Shown: positions 25,084-33,162 of the stretch, piece by piece
Layout: each line of letters starts with the position of its first letter
How positions within the stretch are numbered: the stretch's first letter is position 1
DNA from: Oscillospiraceae bacterium
GTDB lineage: Bacteria; Bacillota; Clostridia; Oscillospirales; Oscillospiraceae
Reading direction: 5' to 3'
NCBI GenBank assembly: GCA_017406005.1
Contig: JAFQZI010000137.1
Coordinates: forward strand, 1-64,000
DNA: 64,000 nucleotides
The notes under the pieces: generated by a model
Told to the model about the DNA's origin: nothing
Seen by the model: only the letters and a program-made list of their open reading frames with translations
The model's database searches: none
Program-made: the position numbers and the translations under genes

Positions 25084-26901
25084 ATGAGCGGCGCTTATTA
25101 TGAAAAAATAGCAAGAATCAACCTGACCACCGGTGAGATCAAGGCAGAGCCCCTGGATCTTGATATCGCCCACAAGTTTATCGGAGGCAGAGGCCTCGGT
25201 ACCAAGATCCTTTATGATGAGGGTGTTGCCACGGTCGATCCGCTGTCCCCGGAAAACAAACTCGTTTATATCACCGGCCCCATGACCGGATCGAATTCCC
25301 CATCCTCCGGCCGTTATATGGTTGTTACGAAATCTCCTCTGACCGGGATGATTGCCTGTGCCAACTCGGGCGGTATTTGGGGTGCAAAGCTGAAATTTGC
25401 CGGATGGGATGCCCTGATCGTCGAAGGCGCAGCTTCTGAGTGGAGCTATCTCTACATTGAGGATGACAAAATCCAGATTCTGGATGCAGGCGAGTATGTC
25501 GGCGTTCTGAGTGAAGAACTTGATGACAAGCTGAAAGAAAAGCACGGAAGTGAATGCTCTGTTCTGAATATCGGCCCTGCCGGTGAAAAGCAGGTTTTGC
25601 TCGCTGCCGTTATGAACGACAAAGACCGTGCTGCCGGCCGTTCCGGAACAGGCGCTGTTATGGGCAGCAAAAAACTCAAGGCCATTGTTGTCAAAGCTAC
25701 ACGCAAGCAGCTGGACATCATTGCCGATGTGGAAGCCCTCAAGGAAGCCAATAAGCGCTGCCTCAAGATCATGAGTGAAAACGCCCTCACCGGCGAAGGC
25801 CTGCGCGCACTTGGCACGGCATCTCTTGTAAACGTCATCAACAGCATCGGTGCACTTCCGACCAAGAACTGGCAGGAAAGCTATTATCCCACGGCAGATC
25901 AGTTCTCCGGGGAAACACTGGCTGAAAAGTATCTGGTCAAGCCCGGTGCCTGCTATCATTGTCCGATCGCCTGCGGCCGTATCATCAAGCACGACGACAA
26001 AATTATCGGCGGACCGGAATATGAGCCTCTGTGGGCCTACGGCAGCGACTGCTGCAACGATGATCTCTACACCATCGACGAGGCCAACCGGCTCTGTAAC
26101 GAATACGGCCTGGATGCTATCGGTGTTCCCTGCACGATCGCTGCAGCCATGGAACTTTATCAGCGCGGCTACATCAAAGAAGAAGAGTGCGACGGTGTTC
26201 CTCTCGAATGGGGCAGCAAAAAAGCGATCGTCGAGTGGACCAAGCGTATGGGCGATCCCGAAAGCCCGCTGGCATGGCTGATGTCCTCCGGTTCCGTTCG
26301 TCTCTGTGAGCATTACGGTCACCCCGAGTATTCCATGAGCGTTAAAAAGCAGGAGATCCCCGCTTACGATGCACGTGCCATCCAGGGTATCGGCATTAAC
26401 TATGCTACAGCAAACTGCGGCGCAGCCCATGTCCGCGGCTATATGATCGCTCCTGAGGTCGTCGGTATTCCGGTACAGCTGGATCGTACCGTCACCGAAG
26501 AGAAGGCTGTCTGGGCCAAGACCTTCCAGGATCTGACCGCTGTTATCGACTCAATGGGCAACTGCCTGTTCACATCCTTTGCACTCGGCGCACCGGAGTA
26601 TACAGATCTGCTTAACGCCGCCACCGGTACCAAATGGACACCCGAGCAGGTGCTGGAAATCGGCGACCGCATCTTCAACATTGAGCGTATGTTCAACAAG
26701 GCCGCCGGCATGAAGCCCGAGGATGACCGCCTGCCCAAGCGTTTGCTCGAGGAACCTGTTTCGAACGGGCCTTCCAAAGGCATGGTCAGCAAGCTCTCTG
26801 TCATGCTCCCGCAGTACTATGAAGCTCGCGGTTGGGTCAATGCGTTTCCGACAGATGAGACCCTTAAGAAACTGGGTCTTGACGAATGCGTGGGAAAGTA
26901 A
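25084..26901 (+). CDS. aor: Tungsten-dependent aldehyde:ferredoxin oxidoreductase
   Basis: A 605-residue AOR, which oxidises aldehydes to acids with ferredoxin, or the reverse, using a tungsten bis-pterin and a [4Fe-4S] cluster. Cluster ligands are C290-x2-C293-x3-C297 (CYHCPIAC) and Cys494 (SMGNC); this spacing matches the Pyrococcus furiosus enzyme. The N-terminal GGRGLGTKIL and the GSNSPSSGRY region are typical. It is transcribed divergently from the moeA cluster and followed by a terminator-like hairpin and cofactor-maturation genes. The physiological aldehyde is not evident. Confidence 0.95.
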   Translation: MSGAYYEKIARINLTTGEIKAEPLDLDIAHKFIGGRGLGTKILYDEGVATVDPLSPENKLVYITGPMTGSNSPSSGRYMVVTKSPLTGMIACANSGGIWGAKLKFAGWDALIVEGAASEWSYLYIEDDKIQILDAGEYVGVLSEELDDKLKEKHGSECSVLNIGPAGEKQVLLAAVMNDKDRAAGRSGTGAVMGSKKLKAIVVKATRKQLDIIADVEALKEANKRCLKIMSENALTGEGLRALGTASLVNVINSIGALPTKNWQESYYPTADQFSGETLAEKYLVKPGACYHCPIACGRIIKHDDKIIGGPEYEPLWAYGSDCCNDDLYTIDEANRLCNEYGLDAIGVPCTIAAAMELYQRGYIKEEECDGVPLEWGSKKAIVEWTKRMGDPESPLAWLMSSGSVRLCEHYGHPEYSMSVKKQEIPAYDARAIQGIGINYATANCGAAHVRGYMIAPEVVGIPVQLDRTVTEEKAVWAKTFQDLTAVIDSMGNCLFTSFALGAPEYTDLLNAATGTKWTPEQVLEIGDRIFNIERMFNKAAGMKPEDDRLPKRLLEEPVSNGPSKGMVSKLSVMLPQYYEARGWVNAFPTDETLKKLGLDECVGK

Positions 26902-26919
26902 GTATACTAAAATAAGAAG

Positions 26920-26945
26920 GGAGAGGCTGCCCGCCTCTCCTTTTT
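26920..26945 (+). terminator. Terminator-like hairpin after AOR
   Basis: GGAGAGGC (26920-26927) pairs with GCCTCTCC (26933-26940) around a 5-base loop and is followed by five T residues. The maturation genes resume 25 bases later without an obvious promoter, so partial read-through would give abundant AOR and less of the accessory proteins. Confidence 0.75.
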
Positions 26946-26970
26946 CTTCTGTACGAAGGGAGTTTTTTTC

Positions 26971-27192
26971 ATGATTGAAGTACGGTTTTTCGCTACGCTT
27001 CGGGAAGGCCGCGGCAAAATTGTTCAGGTTCCGGCTGAAGAAGTCTCCTGCGCCGGAGAAATTCTGAACCGCTTTGCAATTCCTAAGGAAGAAGTGGCGA
27101 TTCTGCTGATCAACGGGTTCCATTCAAAACCGGAGGATTCGGTAAAAGACGGGGATGTCATTGCCCTGTTCCCACCGGTTGGAGGTGGTTAA
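26971..27192 (+). CDS. MoaD/ThiS-like sulfur carrier protein
   Basis: A 73-residue beta-grasp protein ending PPVGGG; the terminal Gly-Gly is the site adenylylated and thiocarboxylated for dithiolene sulfur transfer in pterin cofactor synthesis. It follows AOR and directly precedes a ThiF/MoeB adenylyltransferase, its expected partner. GAAGGGAG precedes the ATG at 26971. No MoaE partner is seen in the window. Confidence 0.88.
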   Translation: MIEVRFFATLREGRGKIVQVPAEEVSCAGEILNRFAIPKEEVAILLINGFHSKPEDSVKDGDVIALFPPVGGG

Positions 27193-27193
27193 T

Positions 27194-27952
27194 ATGCCAC
27201 TTTCGGAGAAACAGAGGCAACGATATGCCCGGCAGCTATGCATGCCGGAAATCGGTCCTGCAGGACAGGAAAAGCTACTCTCATCCAAAGTGCTGGTAAT
27301 CGGCGCGGGCGGGCTTGGCTCTCCTGCAACTCTTTATCTTGCGGCAGCAGGCGTCGGTACCATCGGCCTTGTTGACAGCGATATAGTGGATCTCTCCAAC
27401 CTGCAGCGACAGATTCTGCACAGCACTGAGAAATTGGGTGTACTAAAGGTGGATTCCGGGGCTGAACGTCTGGAAGGATTGAATCCCGACGTGCACATTA
27501 TCCCGTATCCCATAGCCGTCACAGAAGAGAATATCGCAGAGTTGATATCTGATTATGATTTTGTGCTGGAATGCACAGACAACTTTGAAACCAAATACCT
27601 GATCAATGATGCCTGTGTCCGGGCGGGAAAACCATTTTGTCATGGGGCGGTATTACGCTTTTTCGGGCAGATTATGACCTATGTACCGGGACGCGGCCCA
27701 TGTTACCGCTGCGCCTTTCGCCACGCACCCGATCCCGAAAAGGCTCCGGATGCAAAGAAACTGGGCGTGATAGGAGCTGTGCCGGGTGTGATCGGCTGTC
27801 TTCAGGCTCTGGAAGCCGTCAAGTATTTGACCGGAACGGGAGAGCTGCTCGTCGGGAGATTTCTGAGTTTTGACGGGCAAGCCATGGATTTTGAGATTGT
27901 TGAACTGCCGCCTGACCCTGACTGTCCTGCCTGCGGGAAAAACATAAGCTGA
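27194..27952 (+). CDS. ThiF/MoeB-family adenylyltransferase
   Basis: A 252-residue E1-like enzyme that activates the C-terminus of the MoaD-like protein. The ATP-binding GAGGLGSPATLYL motif (about 36-48), DLSNLQRQ, and two CxxC zinc ligands (CYRC and CPAC) are present. ATG 27194 is one base after the moaD stop, with GGAGGTGG overlapping the end of that gene; an in-frame start at 27155 would overlap it by 38 bases. The cluster position assigns it to the tungsten cofactor rather than thiamine. Confidence 0.88.
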   Translation: MPLSEKQRQRYARQLCMPEIGPAGQEKLLSSKVLVIGAGGLGSPATLYLAAAGVGTIGLVDSDIVDLSNLQRQILHSTEKLGVLKVDSGAERLEGLNPDVHIIPYPIAVTEENIAELISDYDFVLECTDNFETKYLINDACVRAGKPFCHGAVLRFFGQIMTYVPGRGPCYRCAFRHAPDPEKAPDAKKLGVIGAVPGVIGCLQALEAVKYLTGTGELLVGRFLSFDGQAMDFEIVELPPDPDCPACGKNIS

Positions 27953-27965
27953 GAGATAAAGGCAT

Positions 27966-29102
27966 ATGGAAGACCATATCCGAAAACTGTATATAGAGGT
28001 TACTTCCCGCTGTAATCTTCAATGCAAGATGTGCTTCCGGCGCAGCTGGGTCGGAGAACGATTCGGGGATCTTGATCCGGGAGTGTTCGAACGGCTTCTG
28101 GACAATGCAGCTCTTCAAAAGACGGAGACGGTCTTTTTCGGAGGGATGGGTGAACCACTTGTCCATCCGAAACTGGCGGAGATGGTCGCTCTTGCCGTAA
28201 AACACGGGAGAAAGGTCGAGCTGATCACAAACGGAACTCTTCTTGAAAAAGGGAGAATAAAGGATCTGCTCAAGGCGGGGATCTCAAGAATATGGGTTTC
28301 CATCGATGAAATCTATGAGAATTATGATAAAATCCAGATCGGCAGCGATTTTGATCTGGTTCGCGGGAATCTTGAGCTTCTGAACACTTTGCGCCGGGGG
28401 ACAGATGTCAGGCTCGGAATGACGGCGGTCGTTATGCGGGATAATATTGCCAGCCTCCGCAGAATTCGTGATTTTGCAGAGTATTTTCAGGCTGATGACC
28501 TGAATCTGAGCCACATGATTCCCAATCGGCGGGAAGATACTTCCCAGGCACTATGGCCGATGTGTGATGTAGCTGCCATCAAAGAAGTCACTGACAGGAT
28601 GGGCCCGGTCTGGCGTGTTGAAAAGCTGGATGAAAGCCGGGATATCCCCATGTTCAAGTTCTCCGAACGTTATAAGAAAGAACTCTTTCCCGATGAAGAA
28701 AGCCTTTTGGAAGCGGAGCTGTTTTCCTGGAAAGGGAAACCTGCTATGAGGCGCATGAACTGCTGCCGCTTTATTGAGGAAGGACATTGCTTTGTCCGCT
28801 GGGACGGTGATGTGTCCCCCTGTATGGGGCTCCTCCATACTGCAGACACTTATCTCGGAGACCATAAGCGGAGAATCTGGCATCAATCGTTCGGCAACAT
28901 CTATCATCAGAGCCTCGAGGAAATCTGGAACAGTGAGGAATACCGCAGCTTTCGGGATCGCGTGCATGAATTCAATTATGCACCGTGCCTGTTCTGCGGT
29001 GGCTGTGAACTGCTGAATGAGAACAAAGCGGACTGCAACGGCAGTCTGGCGCCGACATGCGGCGGCTGTCTGTGGGGTCAGGGGTTTGCGGTTTGCCCGT
29101 AA
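27966..29102 (+). CDS. Radical SAM maturase of tungsten oxidoreductases
   Basis: 378 residues. The radical SAM cluster motif is C16-x3-C20-x2-C23 (RCNLQCKMC), followed by GGMGEPLVHP. The C-terminal part is cysteine-rich (RWDGDVSPC, CLFCGGCELL, ADC, CGGC), as in SPASM-type auxiliary cluster domains. Radical SAM proteins of this kind accompany AOR genes in the family described as tungsten cofactor oxidoreductase maturases; the chemistry is not established. It lies 13 bases after the ThiF gene and ends the AOR operon. Confidence 0.85.
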   Translation: MEDHIRKLYIEVTSRCNLQCKMCFRRSWVGERFGDLDPGVFERLLDNAALQKTETVFFGGMGEPLVHPKLAEMVALAVKHGRKVELITNGTLLEKGRIKDLLKAGISRIWVSIDEIYENYDKIQIGSDFDLVRGNLELLNTLRRGTDVRLGMTAVVMRDNIASLRRIRDFAEYFQADDLNLSHMIPNRREDTSQALWPMCDVAAIKEVTDRMGPVWRVEKLDESRDIPMFKFSERYKKELFPDEESLLEAELFSWKGKPAMRRMNCCRFIEEGHCFVRWDGDVSPCMGLLHTADTYLGDHKRRIWHQSFGNIYHQSLEEIWNSEEYRSFRDRVHEFNYAPCLFCGGCELLNENKADCNGSLAPTCGGCLWGQGFAVCP

Positions 29103-29123
29103 AATTCCCTTATAAAAATATTC

Positions 29124-29147
29124 AGGCGGCGCTTTCAGGCGCCGCCT
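29124..29147. terminator. Bidirectional terminator between AOR and citX operons
   Basis: AGGCGGCGC (29124-29132) pairs with GCGCCGCCT (29139-29147) around TTTCAG, a 9-bp GC-rich stem. On the minus strand it is followed by a T-rich stretch. It separates the convergent radical SAM gene and the citC-citX unit and overlaps the end of the mini-ORF at 29135. Confidence 0.75.
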
Positions 29148-29248
29148 TCCATATGAGGAATCGGGTTGTGCACGGGGCAGCCTTTCTGGCACATGGGGTT
29201 TTTTCAGTTGAGGCAGCGGTTTGCCTCTGAAACAATATGTAATGCCAT
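29135..29248 (-). CDS. Mini-ORF with iron-sulfur motif and an in-frame UGA at a cysteine position
   Basis: After citX, a ribosome binding site (GAGAGGGG, about 29257-29264) precedes ATG 29248. The frame reads MALHIVSEANRCLN, then TGA (29204-29206), then KNPMCQKGCPVHNPIP and stops at TGA 29135-29137 inside the terminator. Without the first TGA it is 37 residues. The motif RCLN-C-KNPxCxxGCPV is the N-terminal [4Fe-4S] signature of glutamate-synthase small-subunit-like proteins, and the TGA replaces its second Cys. It is either a selenocysteine codon in a small Fe-S protein or a nonsense mutation in a remnant. The rest of such an enzyme (about 450 residues) is absent. Confidence 0.45.
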
Positions 29249-29270
29249 GGTTGTCCCCTCTCAGTTTCAT

Positions 29271-29786
29271 TCAGTTTTTAATGTTTTGATCTTCCCGGAT
29301 CAGTTCTTTTACTTTACGAAACAGTTCCGCTGCACTGTGACGGCGTGATCTGGCGCATTCCTGTGCCTGGCGGCTGCAGATCAGACAGGTACGATATCTT
29401 TTTCTTGACAGCTTTCGGCCATCCGGAGTGAGAACATCAATATCAAAAATACGCCCCAAGCTACTCCCGTCTTCAATTTCGCACATCTGTTTTTTCAGAG
29501 AATCAGGGTCGGCATAGATGCTGGCAATCCATTCATCACCGGTTTTTTCATGGATCTCATATTCGCCTGCAATCTCCAAGTTGTTCCCGGATAAAACAGA
29601 CAGAATCTCGTCCTTCCCTGATAGAAAGGCAGCTCTGATTTCCGGATCTGTTTTAATCGGTCCCGGAATATTCAGACAAAATGACAAAATTGGATTTCCT
29701 TTGAATCTCTTCAACAGATCATTCTGCAGTTCCACTCGCCGGTCCCGACAAGCCATCATATCCTGTATGGTTACTTCGTTTGCCAT
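29271..29786 (-). CDS. citX: Citrate lyase holo-ACP synthase (CitX)
   Basis: A 171-residue CitX, which transfers the triphosphoribosyl-dephospho-CoA precursor to Ser14 of CitD. The family signature GSSLGRIFDIDVLTPDG (about 107-123) and NIPGPIK near residue 40 are present. It lies 9 bases after citC. It is the only CitX in the window and presumably serves both CitD copies. Bases 29675-29689 match the core arm of the GACAAAA palindromes, within coding sequence. Confidence 0.92.
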   Translation of the reverse strand: MANEVTIQDMMACRDRRVELQNDLLKRFKGNPILSFCLNIPGPIKTDPEIRAAFLSGKDEILSVLSGNNLEIAGEYEIHEKTGDEWIASIYADPDSLKKQMCEIEDGSSLGRIFDIDVLTPDGRKLSRKRYRTCLICSRQAQECARSRRHSAAELFRKVKELIREDQNIKN

Positions 29787-29795
29787 AGGAATACC

Positions 29796-30842
29796 TCAGT
29801 AATGAACAACATTGCTTTCTGCCCTGATACGGGAAACAATCTGAGCAGCTTCTTCGCTTGCGAAATAGCGATACGTTGTTTCCGGAACAAGCTCCTTAAA
29901 TAACTCTATATCATTATCCTGGATTGCTTTACGGACGGTTGAAGCACTGATTGCCTCACCGTCCTTTTCTTTTCTGGGGACGACAACACAACGAATTCCG
30001 TTTGCAGGCAGTTCTTTTTTCATAATTTCGTTGTAAATCCCGGTGACAAGGCTTCTGGGCTCTTCTCCGACATATCGAACGGTAATACCCAGTACGGCTG
30101 CAATGTGCGTAAAGATCGTCAGATCCAGAAGTGCGTGGCCTCGGATGACCGATTCCTCATCACGCTGAAAGTAGCTTGGGAATGTGGCATTACTGATGAT
30201 ATAAGGCCCGCTGTCATGAATAAACACATTCTTAAGATCCGCAATACCTTCTGCAATCAGGCGTTTTCTGACAGAATAAGGAATCAGACTGGCATCCTCG
30301 CTGACAGCGAAAAGATGAACCACATCATTTTCCAGGGCTGCCTGCTCCACCAGATAGCGGTGCCCTAAGGTGAAGGGATTGGCATTCATGACGATCGCTG
30401 CCACAGAAGATCCTTCTCTGTATTCTTTCTTCAGCCTGTCGAGATAATCCTGAAAACCGGTTTTGCTGTTTTCCATGAAAACAAGTTCGTCCTCAATGCG
30501 AACGATTTCGCGAAACCCCAGATCGGCAAAAAACTTGGCTGAATTACATTTTGTATAAAGATATAAATGCACATTGCCCCTCTGGTACTGCATCTCAATC
30601 AGGTGAGAAACAACGGTATTCATCAGGCCTTCTCCCTGATGCTCATGGGACACTGCCATGCAGCGCAGTGTGTTTTTAAAGCAGCTCCCTGTGGCAATGA
30701 CCTGATCATCGTCATCCACCACGGCACAGGTATAATCCAGATTTCCGTCCAGCCGTATGCCTTCCTGCTGTAGAAGAGAAACAACCTTTTCCTTCATCCG
30801 GCGGTCGGAAGGATAAACTGTTGTAATGCTGTATTCAGACAT
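29796..30842 (-). CDS. citC: [Citrate (pro-3S)-lyase] ligase
   Basis: A 348-residue CitC, which acetylates the thiol of the citrate lyase prosthetic group using ATP and acetate. An N-terminal GNAT-like domain (SCFKNTLRCMAVSHEHQGEGLMN region) precedes the nucleotidyltransferase domain with MNANPFTLGHRYLVEQA and ISASTVRKAI. ATG 30842 is chosen because GGGAGGAAAG lies 7 bases before it and it overlaps the LysR gene by 8 bases, as in a coupled operon. Confidence 0.93.
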   Translation of the reverse strand: MSEYSITTVYPSDRRMKEKVVSLLQQEGIRLDGNLDYTCAVVDDDDQVIATGSCFKNTLRCMAVSHEHQGEGLMNTVVSHLIEMQYQRGNVHLYLYTKCNSAKFFADLGFREIVRIEDELVFMENSKTGFQDYLDRLKKEYREGSSVAAIVMNANPFTLGHRYLVEQAALENDVVHLFAVSEDASLIPYSVRKRLIAEGIADLKNVFIHDSGPYIISNATFPSYFQRDEESVIRGHALLDLTIFTHIAAVLGITVRYVGEEPRSLVTGIYNEIMKKELPANGIRCVVVPRKEKDGEAISASTVRKAIQDNDIELFKELVPETTYRYFASEEAAQIVSRIRAESNVVHY

Positions 30843-31695
30843 GGCTTTCCTCCCTGACAAGATCGATAAATGCCTTTACCTGAGGCAGATCATGAGCCTG
30901 ATCTGTATACATCAGATAAGTAGAGCGTACAAATGGCTCTCCGTCCGAAAAGCTGAGCGGGCGGATAATCCCTTCAAAGCTGTGAAGGCAGATTTCCGGA
31001 ACAACAGCCCATCCGAGCCCGTTTTTTACCATTTCCACACAGGTCGAAATGTTATCCACAACGATCCCAGTGTTGGTAATATGAATATCATTCTCATGCA
31101 GCCACCTTGCAAGCTCTCTTTCAAAGGAGGCGTCTGTTCTCCGGCTGATGAAGGGGACCTGGTCCAGGTCTGAAAGCTCGAATTCCGTATTCATGATCGC
31201 GCATACCGGCTCTCTGCTGATCAGAATCCGATTTTCGTTCCAAAGAAATTCGCCTCTCAGGATAGCCACATCGATGGACCCGTCCAGCACCTTCATATAC
31301 TGATTTCGGCTGTGCCCGGAGATGATATGCGTGTTCACATGAGGATATTTCTTTTTGTACGTTCCAAGCAGGGCAGGCAGCCGGTACTGTGCAAAATTGA
31401 TGGATACACCGGCGTTCAGCGTCCCGCAGATTTCATCCTTCCGGGTTGTCAGCTCCGCCCTCATGGCATTCATGAGTGCGCCGGCCTTCCTCGTGTGCTC
31501 CAGGACCGTTTCTCCTTCCGGCGTGAAATGGATACCCTGCCTCGAACGGAGAAGAATTGTTACCCCCAGCTCCTCTTCTATAGTGACAATTCTTTTAGAA
31601 AGGGACGACTGGGTTATATACAGCCTGTCTGCAGCCTTTGTGATATTGCCTGTCTGGCTCAGGATATCCAGAAGTTCAAAGTCTCTTTCTGTCAC
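30835..31695 (-). CDS. LysR-family regulator of the citrate lyase locus
   Basis: A 286-residue LysR regulator with an N-terminal winged helix (ITKAADRLYITQSSLSKRIVTIEEELG) and a C-terminal effector-binding domain. GTG 31695 is preferred because AAAGGAGG stands directly before it; an upstream in-frame ATG (31743) lacks such a site and the extra residues do not fit the family. It diverges from citD copy 2 across 240 bases, the classical LysR arrangement, and would respond to citrate or a related acid. Confidence 0.88.
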   Translation of the reverse strand: MTERDFELLDILSQTGNITKAADRLYITQSSLSKRIVTIEEELGVTILLRSRQGIHFTPEGETVLEHTRKAGALMNAMRAELTTRKDEICGTLNAGVSINFAQYRLPALLGTYKKKYPHVNTHIISGHSRNQYMKVLDGSIDVAILRGEFLWNENRILISREPVCAIMNTEFELSDLDQVPFISRRTDASFERELARWLHENDIHITNTGIVVDNISTCVEMVKNGLGWAVVPEICLHSFEGIIRPLSFSDGEPFVRSTYLMYTDQAHDLPQVKAFIDLVREESHV

Positions 31696-31800
31696 AGATG
31701 GCCTCCTTTGATTCAATAACGGAATGGAAAAATTCGATTTCAATTCTTATACACTTGCTAATATCAATAGTAGCAAAGATTTAAATAGAATTCAAGAGCT

Positions 31801-31873
31801 TTTATCATTCCAAATGCGACTGGAAAATGATGAAAACTATCAATTTTACAAATGCTCAGTTTTGGTGTACAGT
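31801..31873 (+). promoter_or_regulatory. Promoter of citDEF copy 2 with a candidate LysR site
   Basis: TTTACA (31845-31850) and TACAGT (31868-31873) have a 17-base spacer. Upstream, ATCATTCCA (about 31804-31812) and TGGAAAATGAT (about 31821-31831) form an imperfect inverted repeat, placed where a LysR activator would bind. The site is inferred by position only. Confidence 0.45.
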
Positions 31874-31935
31874 ACGTGACGAAAGCAAGACCCGTTAATA
31901 GCAAAAAACCCGAAAGGGATAACAGAGGAGGAAAA

Positions 31936-32238
31936 ATGGAAATTACAAAAACAGCAATTGCGGGAACGTTAGAATCCAGCGATGCGCAGATCACCGTTGA
32001 ACCGGCAGAAGAAGGTTTGAAAGTCAGCGTCAGCAGCACGGTGATGAATCAGTACGGCAGGCAGATCAGAGATTGCGCCTATAAAACCCTGGAGGATCTG
32101 GGCGTAAAAACAGGCAGAGTTTATATTGTAGATAAGGGTGCTCTGGAGTGCACACTGAAAGCCAGAATCGAATGTGCGGTATTCCGCAGCAATGATGCCT
32201 CGGCAAAAAATATCCCCTGGGGAGGTGCAGTGAAATGA
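31936..32238 (+). CDS. citD: Citrate lyase acyl carrier protein (gamma subunit), copy 2
   Basis: A 100-residue CitD with GTLESSD and prosthetic-group Ser14. ATG 31936 follows GAGGAGGA; an upstream in-frame codon at 31852 would add 28 residues not found in the family. It ends in an ATGA overlap with citE. It closely resembles copy 1 at 643 in the N-terminal 15 residues, then diverges. The enzyme could be citrate lyase or the homologous citramalate lyase. Confidence 0.93.
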   Translation: MEITKTAIAGTLESSDAQITVEPAEEGLKVSVSSTVMNQYGRQIRDCAYKTLEDLGVKTGRVYIVDKGALECTLKARIECAVFRSNDASAKNIPWGGAVK

Positions 32239-33146
32239 TTACACGCAAAAAACCTGAAAAGAACAGACTGCGCAGAACAATGATGTTTATGAATGCGCAG
32301 AAACCCGGCCTCATCAAGGATGCCTATATTTACGGCACAGACAGCATCATCCTTGATCTGGAGGATGCCGTTGCAGAAAACCAGAAGGATGCCGCAAGAT
32401 TTTCCCTTTACCAGGCGCTGAAAAATATCGATTACGGTGACACGGAAGTGATCGTCCGCATCAACGGGCTGGACACCCCGCACTGGGAGGAAGATATCCG
32501 TTGCGTTGTAGCCGGTGGAGCAGACGGAATCCGGATTGCGAAATGTGAAAGCGCAAATGATGTCCACACGGTGGAAGAGCATGTGCTTGCTGCCGAAAAG
32601 GAATTCGGTGTGGAGGAAGGCAGAACGCTTCTGATGGCAGCTCTTGAAAGCCCGAAAGGAATCCTCAATGCGTATGAAATCTGCACAGCGTCCCCGAGAA
32701 TGTTCGGCGTGGCGATTTCCGGCGGAGATTTCCGAAAGAGCATGCATGTCCGCATTGAAGAAGGCGGCATTGAAATGCTCACCGCCCGGGGCATGATGCT
32801 TCTGGCAGCGAGGGCAGCCGGAATCCAGTGCTTTGACACGATGTTCCCGAATATTGACGACATGGAAGGCTTCAAAGCGGAAGTGATCCAGAATCGCAAG
32901 ATGGGCTTTGACGGCAAGAGCATCGTCAACCCGAGACAGATTGAGTTCGTCCACAAAACCTTTGCCCCGACGGAGAAGGAAATCGCCTATGCGGAAAAAC
33001 TGGTTCGCGGCTGCCAGGCGCAGGCCGATGCCGGAATCGGCGTCTACACGGTAGACGGAAAAATGGTTGATATCCCGTTCTTCGAAGATGCGAAACGCGT
33101 GATCCGCTTAGCCAAAGCCTGTGGCGTTTACCACGGCGATCTTTAA
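32235..33146 (+). CDS. citE: Citrate lyase beta subunit, copy 2
   Basis: A 303-residue CitE (HpcH/HpaI fold) that closely parallels the protein at 939: IILDLEDAVAE, VRINGLDT, GFDGKSIVNPRQ and YTVDGKMVD are shared. It overlaps citD by 4 bases. It cleaves citryl-ACP, or citramalyl-ACP if this locus is a citramalate lyase. Confidence 0.93.
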   Translation: MITRKKPEKNRLRRTMMFMNAQKPGLIKDAYIYGTDSIILDLEDAVAENQKDAARFSLYQALKNIDYGDTEVIVRINGLDTPHWEEDIRCVVAGGADGIRIAKCESANDVHTVEEHVLAAEKEFGVEEGRTLLMAALESPKGILNAYEICTASPRMFGVAISGGDFRKSMHVRIEEGGIEMLTARGMMLLAARAAGIQCFDTMFPNIDDMEGFKAEVIQNRKMGFDGKSIVNPRQIEFVHKTFAPTEKEIAYAEKLVRGCQAQADAGIGVYTVDGKMVDIPFFEDAKRVIRLAKACGVYHGDL

Positions 33147-33162
33147 TGAGGAGGACAGACAG

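Noticed and set aside
24967-26430. 487-codon minus-strand ORF
   Set aside because: It lies opposite the AOR gene, has no recognisable motifs and low-complexity codon-shadow composition; AOR on the plus strand has all catalytic residues.
31852-31935. Longer N-terminus for citD copy 2
   Set aside because: The extra residues do not resemble any CitD, and GAGGAGGA directly precedes the ATG at 31936.
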